NCBI GenBank assembly: GCA_964577985.1
Contig: CAZOAR010000055.1
Span: 1 to 14,783, forward strand
Source: CAZOAR01 sp964577985
Lineage (GTDB): Bacteria; Gemmatimonadota; CAZMKB01; CAZNLH01
Length of the DNA stretch: 14,783 nt
Reading direction: 5' to 3'
Shown piece by piece: positions 6,527 through 14,260 of the stretch (within the stretch, counting starts at the first letter, position 1; each line of letters starts with the position of its first letter). Both the position numbers and the translations under genes were made by a program. The notes under the pieces were generated by a model, which did no database searches, was not told where the DNA came from, and worked only from the letters and a program-made list of their open reading frames with translations.

Positions 6527-7867
6527 TCAAGGCAGGGCGCTGCGGGCGCGACCTCTTCTGCCCCTGATGATCGCCCCTTCGGAGAGCCGGATGACCGTCA
6601 GGTCCTCGGTGTTCCAATCGCCGGATTCCCCTGCCACGGCTATCTGTCCCCCGTTCGCGGCGATTGCGTAGGCGTCGTCGTAAGGCCCGTAGTCATAGGA
6701 ATAGACCCACCTCTCCTGGCCGTTCGTGTCGAGGCTGACAACGGGGAGGATAGTCTGCTGGCTGTAGCCCGTGGCATAGAGAAGGCGCGTCTGGAAGTCA
6801 TAAACCAGCGCGCTGCACTGGTCGTTCCCCCCCAGGTGATCGTAGCGATAGGTCCACCTCTCCTGCCCCGCCGTGTCCACACTCACGACGACCCAGTCGT
6901 AGTAGCTGATCTCGATGGGATAATAAGCGGTTCCCGCTGTGTAGATATTCCCACCGGCGCAGACAATACCGGCATTAGCATTGCCGCTGAAGATCGTGGA
7001 ATCGTCGTAAGTATAAGACCAGCGCTCCACCCCTGCCGTGTCGAGGGCAACGATCGCCGGCCGGTTGCCGATATCACCCGCCGCGTACAGGTTCCCGTTT
7101 GCGTCGAACGTGATCGACATCGACCCCCCCTGCTGCGAAGGAGCAGGGGTGTAGATCCAGCGTTCCGCCCCGTCGCGTGTCAGGCTTATGACGCAGAACT
7201 CTCCCCCCGAGTCTCCGTTGAAGAAACCCGCGACGTAGATATTCCCGTCTGGTCCGCATACCTGGGAGTTGGCGGATCCGGGCAGGTCGGCCGGGTGATA
7301 GGCCCACCGAAACTGGCCCGTTGAATCGACGCTCACGACCAGAGGGACGGTAGCCGTACCCCACTGCTGGAGATCCCAACTGTATCCAGCCGCGTAGAGG
7401 TTGCCGTCGGAGTCCGAGCATATAGAGAAGGCAACATCTGACATGTCGGGGCCGGTGTCATAGCGGTAGGTCCATTGCCCGTTTCCGGCGGTGTCCACGG
7501 CAGCCACGATCAGGTCATAGCCGTCCCACGCACCACCCGCGTCGCTGTATCCCGCGGCGTATATGTCCCCACCGGCCCCTTCGACCAGGTCGTTGAAGGC
7601 GTCCTCGTAACCTGGAACGTCATACGAGTAGAACCACCGTTGTCCCCCCGAGCGGGTGAGACCGATGATAAGCGCCCGGTAGGCGTAACCCACGTAACTG
7701 TACCCCGCCGTATACAACTGTGCATCCGTGCCGAACATGACGCTGGAACTCCTGTCGTCGAGGTGTTCGGGTCCGTCATACCGATATACCCACTCCTCCG
7801 TTACGGCGAAGAGGGCTATGGGAATCGTGACAAGCAGCAATATGATGACTGCAGATATCCTCTTCAT
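6527..7867 (-). CDS. secreted eight-repeat beta-propeller protein (SBBP/PQQ-like)
   Basis: A 446-residue protein with a clear signal peptide (MKRISAVIILLLVTIPIALFA). The rest is eight repeats of 46-56 residues marked by a tryptophan in (E/Q)RWxYxYD, at W26, 78, 132, 188, 237, 283, 338 and 387. Each is followed by a strand such as NLYAAGYS and closed by VVSVDTAG. This is the layout of SBBP/PQQ-like propellers that form surface or secreted scaffolds. No enzyme motif is seen. AAGGAG stands five bases before ATG 7867. The C-terminus is odd: after TVIRLSEGA it ends in a basic stretch (IIRGRRGRARSALP), whereas such proteins often end in a sorting domain. A neighbouring frame reads GAEEVAPAAP at this point, so a late frameshift is possible. 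It is divergent from the large regulator gene. Confidence 0.8.
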   Translation of the reverse strand: MKRISAVIILLLVTIPIALFAVTEEWVYRYDGPEHLDDRSSSVMFGTDAQLYTAGYSYVGYAYRALIIGLTRSGGQRWFYSYDVPGYEDAFNDLVEGAGGDIYAAGYSDAGGAWDGYDLIVAAVDTAGNGQWTYRYDTGPDMSDVAFSICSDSDGNLYAAGYSWDLQQWGTATVPLVVSVDSTGQFRWAYHPADLPGSANSQVCGPDGNIYVAGFFNGDSGGEFCVISLTRDGAERWIYTPAPSQQGGSMSITFDANGNLYAAGDIGNRPAIVALDTAGVERWSYTYDDSTIFSGNANAGIVCAGGNIYTAGTAYYPIEISYYDWVVVSVDTAGQERWTYRYDHLGGNDQCSALVYDFQTRLLYATGYSQQTILPVVSLDTNGQERWVYSYDYGPYDDAYAIAANGGQIAVAGESGDWNTEDLTVIRLSEGAIIRGRRGRARSALP

Positions 7868-7934
7868 GATGCTCCTTCCTCTTTCAATGCCTTGTCTGCC
7901 GGTTGGATGTTCCCCTTCCTGTAAATAACACAGG

Positions 7935-7965
7935 ATAGTAAGGTAGTCCCGGTTCTTCCTGTCAA
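7935..7965 (-). promoter_or_regulatory. probable sigma-70 promoter for the propeller gene
   Basis: Minus strand: TTGACA (7960-7965) and TACTAT (7935-7940) with a 19-bp spacer, or TTACTA with 18 bp. The spacer is longer than optimal. It lies about 70 bp before ATG 7867. Confidence 0.55.
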
Positions 7966-8157
7966 GTGAGACTGATTGAGCCGCAGATCGACAACACGAG
8001 GACCGTCAGTTCCAATTCTGTTGTCAAAATGCGCGCTGTGTATCGGCTCCTGACCAGTGTCTATTGATAAGATAATCTGAGCTGTGTCTGTGTTCCGGAG
8101 GGATCAAGCATGGTATTTCGCTGATGCGCAACGAGTTATGAATGGTCAGATAAGAAC
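7966..8157. other. divergent intergenic region between propeller and regulator genes
   Basis: No gene. Possible operator-like elements are weak: an inverted pair CTGACCA (8050-8056) / TGGTCAG (8143-8149), and a small palindrome AGATAATCT (8070-8078). A good Shine-Dalgarno at about 8095-8102 leads only to a four-codon frame. Confidence 0.3.
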
Positions 8158-8187
8158 TTGACGGCTGTTGGTGGAATATGCTATAAT
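8158..8187 (+). promoter_or_regulatory. extended -10 promoter of the regulator gene (leaderless arrangement)
   Basis: TTGACG (8158-8163), 18 bp, TATAAT (8182-8187), preceded by TG plus one base (8179-8181), a perfect extended -10. The transcript start is expected near 8194, only about four bases before ATG 8198, leaving no room for a ribosome binding site. Confidence 0.75.
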
Positions 8188-8197
8188 ATTTCCGCGT

Positions 8198-10474
8198 ATG
8201 TACAACACCTCACCCGAATATCGCCTGGAGGTCGTTCGATACTACCTTCATCACGGTTCGTTCCGGGAGACAGCCCGAACGTTTCATGTTTCATATAGGA
8301 GCGTCTTCAAGTGGGTCGATCGATACCGTAAGGGCGGGTCGCAAGGCGTCCTCAATGGTTACAGGAGACCATGGAACAGGGCTGCGCGCGATCTGGAAGA
8401 GAACGTGGTGAAGTTGAAGGAGCAGGAGCCTTCCCTCACACTGACGGCCGCCAGGCGGCTTCTCAAGGCGGAAGGTGTGGAGATTTCGTGCAAGGGAATC
8501 TGGGGAATCTGGAAGCGGTACGGATATGCCGGCTTCACACAGGAAAAGCTGACCAACGACTGGACTAGTTACTGTCCCTGGTCAAAGGAGGCGGAAAAAA
8601 AGTGTCGCTCTGCCCGGATCCTCTTCTCTGCCGGAGATCCGAAGGGAGCGGCAGACATTCTGAACTCGATTCCCGCCCTGCCGGAGAACGAACTTCTGCT
8701 CAAACTTCCTGACGGTGACCTGAACGCGAGAAGACGCGCCGAGAAGATGGATCTGGCGCTGGGAAAGATTTCCCTGTCGGACTATCTGAGGAAGGCACCG
8801 GCGCTGTTTCGGGAACTGAAGAAGCGAAACCTTCTATACTCAGCGCTGCGCGTCGGAATCAAGGAGGTAATTGCGCTCGAATGGAGTGGCAATGTCGAGC
8901 AGCAACTGCGGAGGATTGGCGAACTCTCGACAATGCTGGAGGCAGGCGGATTCGCGGGCTCGTCGCGTGAGGGAAGCAGGGAGGAAAGGGGATCCTATCT
9001 CCTCTTCGAGCCACGTTTTACGCTCCTGATCTCCCGCGGGATAGCACTCTCTTCCCTGATGCGGATCCGCGAGGGGCGGCAAACGGCACGGGCTGCAGCC
9101 CGGTTGCTGAACAGGCGACAGCGGAGGTCTCCCTACCTGCTAGGAGACCTTGCTGTCCTCTACTCTTCCCTGGAGGAATACCGGCTTGCCGAGAAACTGC
9201 TCTCAAAGTCGATCGACGGGGTCGATGAAGACACCGCAAAGAAATTGAGGGCCGAACAGGCCTTCGTATCATTCATGAAGGCCGATTACAGGAAGGCGGC
9301 TGCGCTCGGGAAATCAGCGCAGTTCGGAGAGTGGGAAGGCTCGCAACTTTTCCGGATCTTCCAGTCTGCCCTGGCGCTACTGCGCGGGATGCCGCAGCGG
9401 GCGATCTCTCTCTGCCTTGATATCCTTTCCTCGATGGAAGGAGAGGAGCTGAATTTGGGGCTCTTCTACACCTATTTCACCCTGGCGAACGCGCGTTGTG
9501 CCCTGGGTGAGAGAGAAAAAGCCGAACGAATCCTTCGACGGCTCCTTCCCTATCTTGAGAAGAATCGAATGATTCGAGAGTTGTACATCGTACGCATCCT
9601 CCTGTCTGGATCCGACTGTTCCTCCGACATCGCTCTGCTCGGACGATGTGCGGGAGGGGGAGCGGGGGAGTTACCCACGGTTCGGATGGCCCTGCTCCTG
9701 AAGAACGGCAGATACAGGGAGGCACTTTCTCTGGCAAGGAAGAAGGGCATCCTCAGCTACTTCTACCGCTACGTCTTGTTCTTCCCCGAGACGGTGATCG
9801 GGCTTCTTGACAGGGGGAAATCAACGTCCCTTCCCCGTAGCGTACTGAGACTGCCGCTTTTCAGCAAAGAAGCGCCCGTATATCACCTCAACTTCCTTGG
9901 TAAGGCCGTCCTTTACCGGAACGGGCAGTACCTGCGTCAGAGGTTGCCGCCGAAAGACCTCGCTTTCTTCATCCATCTCGCCCTGCGGGCTGGAGAACCG
10001 GGAAAAGAACTCCTGCTCGACGATCTATACGCCAATTTCTGGGGACACACGAAATACCCGTCGAGGAACCTCTCACACCTCCTTGTGAGGATCAGGAAGG
10101 CACTGCGGATTCCGAGTCACCTGCTCGGGGTAGACCCGAACCTGCATGGTGGAGTACTGCTCAACCGGGGGATCTATCTCACTACCGACTACGATGAGTG
10201 GAATCAGGGGATCGCGCAGGCAAATGCCTTTCTGAGGGCAGATGAGTGGGAATTCGCCAGCAGAGAGTTTCGCCACGTCTTTTCGCTCCTGCGGGGAGAG
10301 CCCTTTCGGAGGATGTACGATACCTGGTCGGAGGACACCAGAACCCGGATTATCTTCGGGGTCAGGAGCGCCTGGCGTGAATTCGCGCGGGATTGCGTGA
10401 AACAAGGTGACCAGGTGCTTGCAGAGAGCCTGTCGGCCGGGCTGTCCGGACGTTTCAGTCCGGGATTATCGTAA
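8198..10474 (+). CDS. large two-headed regulator: transposase-type HTH, TPR-like middle, SARP/OmpR-type winged helix
   Basis: A 758-residue soluble protein. Residues 5-50 form a helix-turn-helix like those of IS630/IS481-type transposases (SPEYRLEVVRYYL..., FRETARTFHVSYRSVFKWVDRYR). Residues 64-112 form a second transposase-like helical unit (LTLTAARRLLKAEGV, GIWGIWKRYGYAGF). No catalytic domain follows. About 130-550 is helical with TPR-like pairs (for example GDLAVLYSSLEEYRLAEKLL and TYFTLANARCALGEREKAE). Residues 560-667 resemble the winged-helix output domain of SARP/OmpR-type regulators: YHLNFLGKAVLYRNGQ, LPPKDLAFFIHLAL, LLLDDLYANFWG, NLSHLLVRIRKAL, GIYLTTDYDEW. A short helical tail follows. 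The frame opens earlier (TTG 8168), but those codons overlap the promoter, so ATG 8198 is chosen. No ligand or kinase domain is visible. Likely a DNA-binding activator; targets unknown, the divergent propeller gene being the nearest candidate. Confidence 0.8.
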   Translation: MYNTSPEYRLEVVRYYLHHGSFRETARTFHVSYRSVFKWVDRYRKGGSQGVLNGYRRPWNRAARDLEENVVKLKEQEPSLTLTAARRLLKAEGVEISCKGIWGIWKRYGYAGFTQEKLTNDWTSYCPWSKEAEKKCRSARILFSAGDPKGAADILNSIPALPENELLLKLPDGDLNARRRAEKMDLALGKISLSDYLRKAPALFRELKKRNLLYSALRVGIKEVIALEWSGNVEQQLRRIGELSTMLEAGGFAGSSREGSREERGSYLLFEPRFTLLISRGIALSSLMRIREGRQTARAAARLLNRRQRRSPYLLGDLAVLYSSLEEYRLAEKLLSKSIDGVDEDTAKKLRAEQAFVSFMKADYRKAAALGKSAQFGEWEGSQLFRIFQSALALLRGMPQRAISLCLDILSSMEGEELNLGLFYTYFTLANARCALGEREKAERILRRLLPYLEKNRMIRELYIVRILLSGSDCSSDIALLGRCAGGGAGELPTVRMALLLKNGRYREALSLARKKGILSYFYRYVLFFPETVIGLLDRGKSTSLPRSVLRLPLFSKEAPVYHLNFLGKAVLYRNGQYLRQRLPPKDLAFFIHLALRAGEPGKELLLDDLYANFWGHTKYPSRNLSHLLVRIRKALRIPSHLLGVDPNLHGGVLLNRGIYLTTDYDEWNQGIAQANAFLRADEWEFASREFRHVFSLLRGEPFRRMYDTWSEDTRTRIIFGVRSAWREFARDCVKQGDQVLAESLSAGLSGRFSPGLS

Positions 10475-10691
10475 GTGTGTTTGTTTCCCCTGTGACCGGC
10501 TGACGCTGATCCGGGACTTATTGCCGCACCCCTGGTAAAGGCGTGGAGCAAGGAGCGTCGGCCCTTGCCAAAACGGGGAAGGATGAGCCACGCTCTGCCG
10601 GGACGCTTCCCGCGCGGAGTCTAGCAGCCTCTTTGTGAGACTGCATGGACTTCGTTCTCAGTCACAAGGATCTCATGGTCGGCCCACTCCC
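10475..10691. other. intergenic region after the regulator gene
   Basis: About 215 bp without a supported gene, promoter or repeat, up to the terminator hairpin. Confidence 0.4.
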
Positions 10692-10730
10692 ACGTGAAAA
10701 GCCGGGCCTGTAGCAGCCCGGCTTTCACGT
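10692..10730. terminator. bidirectional terminator hairpin between convergent genes
   Basis: The arms ACGTGAAAAGCCGGGC and GCCCGGCTTTCACGT pair over 15 bp with one bulged A, around a loop of about 8 bases. The A-rich and T-rich arm bases give short U runs on both strands. It lies between the regulator (ends 10474) and the haem protein gene (ends 10761), which converge here. Confidence 0.8.
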
Positions 10731-10760
10731 TGCAGCCATCTGATCGGTGCGCGTTGAATC

Positions 10761-12293
10761 CTACTTCAGCGCAACCATCTTCCTGGTGATCGTCCGCTCA
10801 CCACTCCTCAGTGTGTAGAGATATATTCCGGATGTGACCTGCTGCCCGCCATCATCTCTCCCGTCCCATTGAATCCTGTAATTCCCCGGCATGAGGTCCC
10901 GATCGACCAGCGTCCTGACGGAACGGCCCCTCACATCGAAGACGGTGAGATTGACACGCTGTCCAGCGACAGCATTCCCGTCCAGGCTTCTCCCTGGCAC
11001 GTCTGCTATCTCGAAGGCAATGGTGGTAGATGGGTTGAACGGATTCGGATAGTTCTGTGCCAGCGCGTATGAGTGCGGGATGTCTGGCGTCTGCTCGCCC
11101 ACACCGGCCCCCGTAGCGAACGTCAGGAGATACATGTCCGAAGTACGGTGCTCGTACCCATGTCGTGAATTCTCAAAGGCAGCGACACCGAAGAGATAAT
11201 CGTTCTGTGTGTCGAACTGGACGTCGTCCGCGTTGCCGTTCTGAAGCTCTCGCCCGAGCTCGGCGGTCCAGGTTCCGTTGCTCCAGACCGATCCGAAATC
11301 AAGATCTCCACGGCTTCCATCGGGCTGGCGCAGAATCCGCTCCGGTACGACGGCGTATAGTGCCTCGTAGGCGGGCCAATATGTAGCGGCGTCCGCGTCG
11401 CTGACCCCGAGTGTGGCATCCCCGACACACTCGCTGCCATCTATCTCATCCTGGGTCAGGATCATGGCATCGGCGAAATCGGCTGGGGCCGTCTCCATAT
11501 ACTTGGGCCTGGAATGGTCGCCGATCCTGTTGTGTGAGTATGTGCTCGTTCCCTGGTCGCCGTAGCGGCCCCCATCTTCACCATTGATCGAATCTGGCGC
11601 CCACACATCCACGTACTTGTCGTCGGCGAATCCAAGCATGGAAAAGGTCCCGCCAGTGACCTCGTGCGTTACGGGGTCGATGACGAGATCCGTGCCGGAT
11701 GCCGACAGATATCCCGCGCAGCGTGCAGCCTTGCTGTGCCAGATGTCCGCCCTGCCACTCTCAAACCAGGCGTCATCGACGATACCGTGTTCACTGACAT
11801 GAGGATCCGTGTCGGTCGGCCAGTAATTGTGGCATTTGGCCATGCAACCGCCCGTGTCGTAGGGATTGCCGGTGATTGTCCCCATTGGCCAGAGCAGCGC
11901 GACACGGTCTTCCGATTGGTCCGAGTTCGGCTTCTCCCAGGAGTCGTTTGCAAAAGACCAGGAACCTCCACGTGTGAAACTCGCCGTCGGGTCTGGCCAT
12001 GTCGCCAGTAGATAGAAGTGATCCGTGGTGTAAACGGCCTTCAGGTCTACTGTTACAGAGCTATCGAAGTTGTGGCATCCCGTGCAGTCCATGATGCTCG
12101 CGGGATCGTGGACATCGTATGTCTCACCCAGGTTGATGGTCACCGCCGTAGCGCCGTCCCACAGGGCGTCGACGACACCGTCAATGACAGGCGGGTTGTC
12201 AACCCGCATTGCAGACAATGTATCAACCTGCGCGTGGGCAAGATCCGCAATCAGGAATATCATGATGAATGGCGAAAGTATCTTTCCGAACAT
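10761..12293 (-). CDS. secreted ethylbenzene-dehydrogenase-type haem-binding protein with C-terminal sorting module
   Basis: A 510-residue protein. Signal peptide ending AHA-Q (about residue 21). Next a DOMON/CBM9-like start, NPPVIDGVVDALWDGA (33-48), then a haem c site CTGCH (70-74), KAVYTTDHFYLLATWPDPT (85-103), RVALLWPMG and a second cysteine-histidine site CMAKCH (150-155) with three residues between the cysteines. The middle matches the haem-binding domain related to the ethylbenzene dehydrogenase gamma subunit. About residues 400-510 are a FlgD-like/type IX-style sorting domain: YALAQNYPNPFNPSTTIAFE, VNLTVFDVRGRSVRTLV, GIYLYTLRSGE and a basic end KMVALK. So it is probably an extracellular or cell-surface redox protein. 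AGGAGG precedes ATG 12293. No oxidoreductase partner is visible in the window. Confidence 0.82.
   Translation of the reverse strand: MFGKILSPFIMIFLIADLAHAQVDTLSAMRVDNPPVIDGVVDALWDGATAVTINLGETYDVHDPASIMDCTGCHNFDSSVTVDLKAVYTTDHFYLLATWPDPTASFTRGGSWSFANDSWEKPNSDQSEDRVALLWPMGTITGNPYDTGGCMAKCHNYWPTDTDPHVSEHGIVDDAWFESGRADIWHSKAARCAGYLSASGTDLVIDPVTHEVTGGTFSMLGFADDKYVDVWAPDSINGEDGGRYGDQGTSTYSHNRIGDHSRPKYMETAPADFADAMILTQDEIDGSECVGDATLGVSDADAATYWPAYEALYAVVPERILRQPDGSRGDLDFGSVWSNGTWTAELGRELQNGNADDVQFDTQNDYLFGVAAFENSRHGYEHRTSDMYLLTFATGAGVGEQTPDIPHSYALAQNYPNPFNPSTTIAFEIADVPGRSLDGNAVAGQRVNLTVFDVRGRSVRTLVDRDLMPGNYRIQWDGRDDGGQQVTSGIYLYTLRSGERTITRKMVALK
12191..12207. repeat. 17-nt perfect odd palindrome inside the haem protein gene
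   Basis: GCGGGTTG, a central T, CAACCCGC, covering codons around MRVDNPP. It may be only coding constraint, or an operator or REP-like motif. A looser relative (GCGGC, TTGACAACTC, GCCGC) surrounds the promoter at 3494-3522. Confidence 0.35.
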
Positions 12294-12671
12294 GATCTTT
12301 CCTCCTCATTAGCGTATTTCGACAAATGAAAAGTTCTCGAGAGGAGTGTAAAACAATGATTCGTATCAAGCGTCTTTTCTCACCTCCCTTCACCAGGATA
12401 TCTTCCCGGCATTGAAACAGCACCGGGTCATTTTTTCAACAGGCATTCTCCCGATCACGTTTCCGGCATTCCCGGCAGCGTGACACGATCCATTTCCTTG
12501 CCACATGAGATCGGGACACCTTGAGGGGCTTTCTTGTCGCCGGGGAGGTAATGGGTGTCACAGGGGATTAATAAGGGTGTAACGGGTAGTGGGGGAGCTC
12601 CAGGAGGAGCCGGGGAAAACAGGGAAGAGAGAAATGATAGCGCAGAAGAAATGTTCTATAATCAATTCGTA
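12294..12671 (-). other. long untranslated leader or gene-free region
   Basis: Between the promoter and ATG 12293 there is no supported gene. Only a 38-codon frame without a ribosome site is present. I see no known riboswitch signature. Short repeats of AATGCCGG occur in the middle of the region. The rest of the gap (12707-12934) holds nothing I can identify. Confidence 0.35.
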
Positions 12672-12677
12672 CTAAAT

Positions 12678-12706
12678 AATATAAGGAATCGGGACGAGGA
12701 TGTCAA
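12678..12706 (-). promoter_or_regulatory. sigma-70 promoter upstream of the haem protein gene
   Basis: Minus strand: GCTTGACA (-35 at 12701-12706), 17 bp, TATATT (12678-12683). Start expected near 12671. The next gene in this direction begins at 12293, so the leader would be about 375 nt. Confidence 0.7.
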
Positions 12707-12934
12707 GCCCTTCTCGGCGACGCCCACCCTGATCGGTTGTACCTCCAGACTGCCTTCGCTCTTCACAAAGAGTCTATGCCGCCCTGGAACCAGCATTCAA
12801 AGCCTGGTTGCCAGCAGGGTTGCTTTTCTCGCCATCCCCCGTTTTCTTGCTCCCGGGGTGTCATAAAAGGCTGATCCCACCATATAATACTGACATCAGC
12901 TCATACAATCATTCTGGCACAGAAAGGCATCAAG

Positions 12935-12955
12935 AAAGGGAAGCTGCCTCCCTTT
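12935..12955 (-). terminator. probable terminator after the YdhR-family gene
   Basis: AAAGGGA and TCCCTTT form a perfect 7-bp stem with a 7-base loop. In the minus direction it is followed by CTTGATG, so the U-tract comes only from the arm. It sits about 40 bp beyond the stop of the YdhR-family gene. Confidence 0.45.
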
Positions 12956-12994
12956 CAGCGAGTGCAGGCAATCCACGTGGTCACGGCTGGAGAC

Positions 12995-13309
12995 TCAGCC
13001 GGTAACAGGGAACCCACGTGTGATCTTGGTCGGCTCGTCCATCACCGCGAAATCTGTTGAGGTGATATTCACCAGATTCGGGTGTGTCGCCACACTGTTA
13101 AAGAGTTCTGTTCTGGAGAACTCTTCCAGTGCCTGATAGTCCTTCCAGTAATAGACACCGCCAAATGTTCCGGTGTAGGAATTGGCCAGCCATACCTTGG
13201 AAATCAAACCCGGCGCGTCAGCGAAAGCCGGAGCCAGTTCCGTGGCCATCCCCGCGTACTCCTCTTCACTCAGATCCTTCAGCTGAAAACTGATAATCTG
13301 GACGTGCAT
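12995..13309 (-). CDS. YdhR-family (ABM-like dimeric ferredoxin fold) protein
   Basis: A 104-residue protein, MHVQIISFQLKDLSEEEY..., GLISKVWLANSYTGTFGGVYYW, FNSVATHPNLVNITSTDFAV, TRGF. This is the compact single-domain YdhR/antibiotic-biosynthesis-monooxygenase-like family. Members form dimers of a ferredoxin-like fold; a monooxygenase role has been proposed but the substrate is generally unknown. The frame opens to 13438, but ATG 13309 is the start because AGGAGGAGG stands directly upstream and homology begins there. It follows the ZIP gene by 135 bp on the same strand and is probably co-transcribed. A hairpin at 12935-12955 may end the transcript. Confidence 0.88.
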   Translation of the reverse strand: MHVQIISFQLKDLSEEEYAGMATELAPAFADAPGLISKVWLANSYTGTFGGVYYWKDYQALEEFSRTELFNSVATHPNLVNITSTDFAVMDEPTKITRGFPVTG

Positions 13310-13444
13310 GACCTCCTCCTTTCTGCGCCTGACGCCTTGGCGACAGACCAGATGGTTGACACTGTCGAGAGATTCGGGTGCGATGCGGCAGGCTCTCCTG
13401 AAGAGCGACTTTCCGTGATCGCTGAGCGCCGGCCACAAGGTCTG

Positions 13445-14260
13445 TCAGCCCAGTGCCACGTCGAGAATCATCATCACCGCAAAACCTGCCATTGTTGCCA
13501 TGGTCACCAGGTCAATATTTGCCTCCTTTCGTTGAGATTCCGGGATCAGCTCTTCCACCACCACAAAAATCATTGCCCCGGCAGCAAAGCAGAGCGCATA
13601 AGGCAGTATGTCCCGCATATGGAGAACAAATGCCGCGCCCAGCACACCGGCCACAGGTTCCACAATACCGGATGCCTGCCCCATAAAAAAGCTCTTCGCG
13701 CGCCCCATTCCTTCTCTCCTCAACGGCAGCGATACCGCGGCTCCCTCCGGAAAATTCTGGAGGCCGATTCCTATTGCCAGCGCAATCGCGCCGCCGATCG
13801 TAGCAGAAGAGAGGCCGGCTGCCACAGCCCCGAAAGCGACGCCGACCGCGAGCCCTTCGGGGATGTTGTGCAGTGTGATCGCAAGTACCAGCAGCGTGCT
13901 TCTGTGCAGTGATGTCTTGATTCCCTCGCTTTGCGCCGGTTCCAGGCCCGTGTGAAGATGCGGCAGCAGGCGATCGGTGAGTCTCATGAAGAGTCCACCT
14001 CCCATGAATCCTATGGCTGCTGTCATCCATGGGATGTGACCCATCTGCCCGGCCATTTCTATGCCCGGCGCGAGCAGTGACCAGAAGCTCGCGGCGATCA
14101 TGACGCCTGCGGCGAAGCCGAGCATGGAATCCATGAGCCTGGAGCTTACCGTCTTCGTGAATATAACGACCGCCGCCCCCACCGCGGTGACGCCCCAGGT
14201 AAAAAGAGTGGCGATAAGCGCCTGAGTGACAGGATCATATTGCTGGATGAAAGCGATCAT
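13445..14260 (-). CDS. ZIP-family metal transporter (ZupT-like)
   Basis: A 271-residue integral membrane protein with about eight segments and the ZIP metal-site signatures HNIPEG (131-136, segment 4) and QNFPEG (168-173, segment 5). A short loop with H101 and H103 after segment 3 replaces the long His-rich loop of eukaryotic members. VVEELIPE (234-241) near the end is also typical. ZIP proteins import divalent metals such as zinc, iron or manganese; the exact ion cannot be read from the sequence. The start at ATG 14260 has only a weak ribosome site (CCGAAG) and overlaps by 26 bp the read-through end of the MazF-like pseudogene, so translation may be coupled to it. The only strong promoter upstream is the one at 14735-14763. 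Confidence 0.9.
   Translation of the reverse strand: MIAFIQQYDPVTQALIATLFTWGVTAVGAAVVIFTKTVSSRLMDSMLGFAAGVMIAASFWSLLAPGIEMAGQMGHIPWMTAAIGFMGGGLFMRLTDRLLPHLHTGLEPAQSEGIKTSLHRSTLLVLAITLHNIPEGLAVGVAFGAVAAGLSSATIGGAIALAIGIGLQNFPEGAAVSLPLRREGMGRAKSFFMGQASGIVEPVAGVLGAAFVLHMRDILPYALCFAAGAMIFVVVEELIPESQRKEANIDLVTMATMAGFAVMMILDVALG

Noticed and set aside
7475..7924. Plus-strand frame of 149 codons
   Set aside because: Antisense shadow of the repeated propeller gene; the repeats of that gene keep antisense frames open.
12390..12506. Minus-strand 38-codon frame in the leader of the haem protein gene
   Set aside because: No ribosome site, composition rich in Gly/Cys/Asn with no recognisable motif; likely chance.
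12555..12866. Plus-strand 103-codon frame in the 700-bp gap
   Set aside because: No good ribosome site or promoter in its direction and no protein-like character; the minus-strand promoter at 12678-12706 lies within it.
13082..13912. Plus-strand frame of 276 codons
   Set aside because: Antisense to two well-supported genes (YdhR family and ZIP); the translation is rich in His, Cys and Arg and not protein-like.
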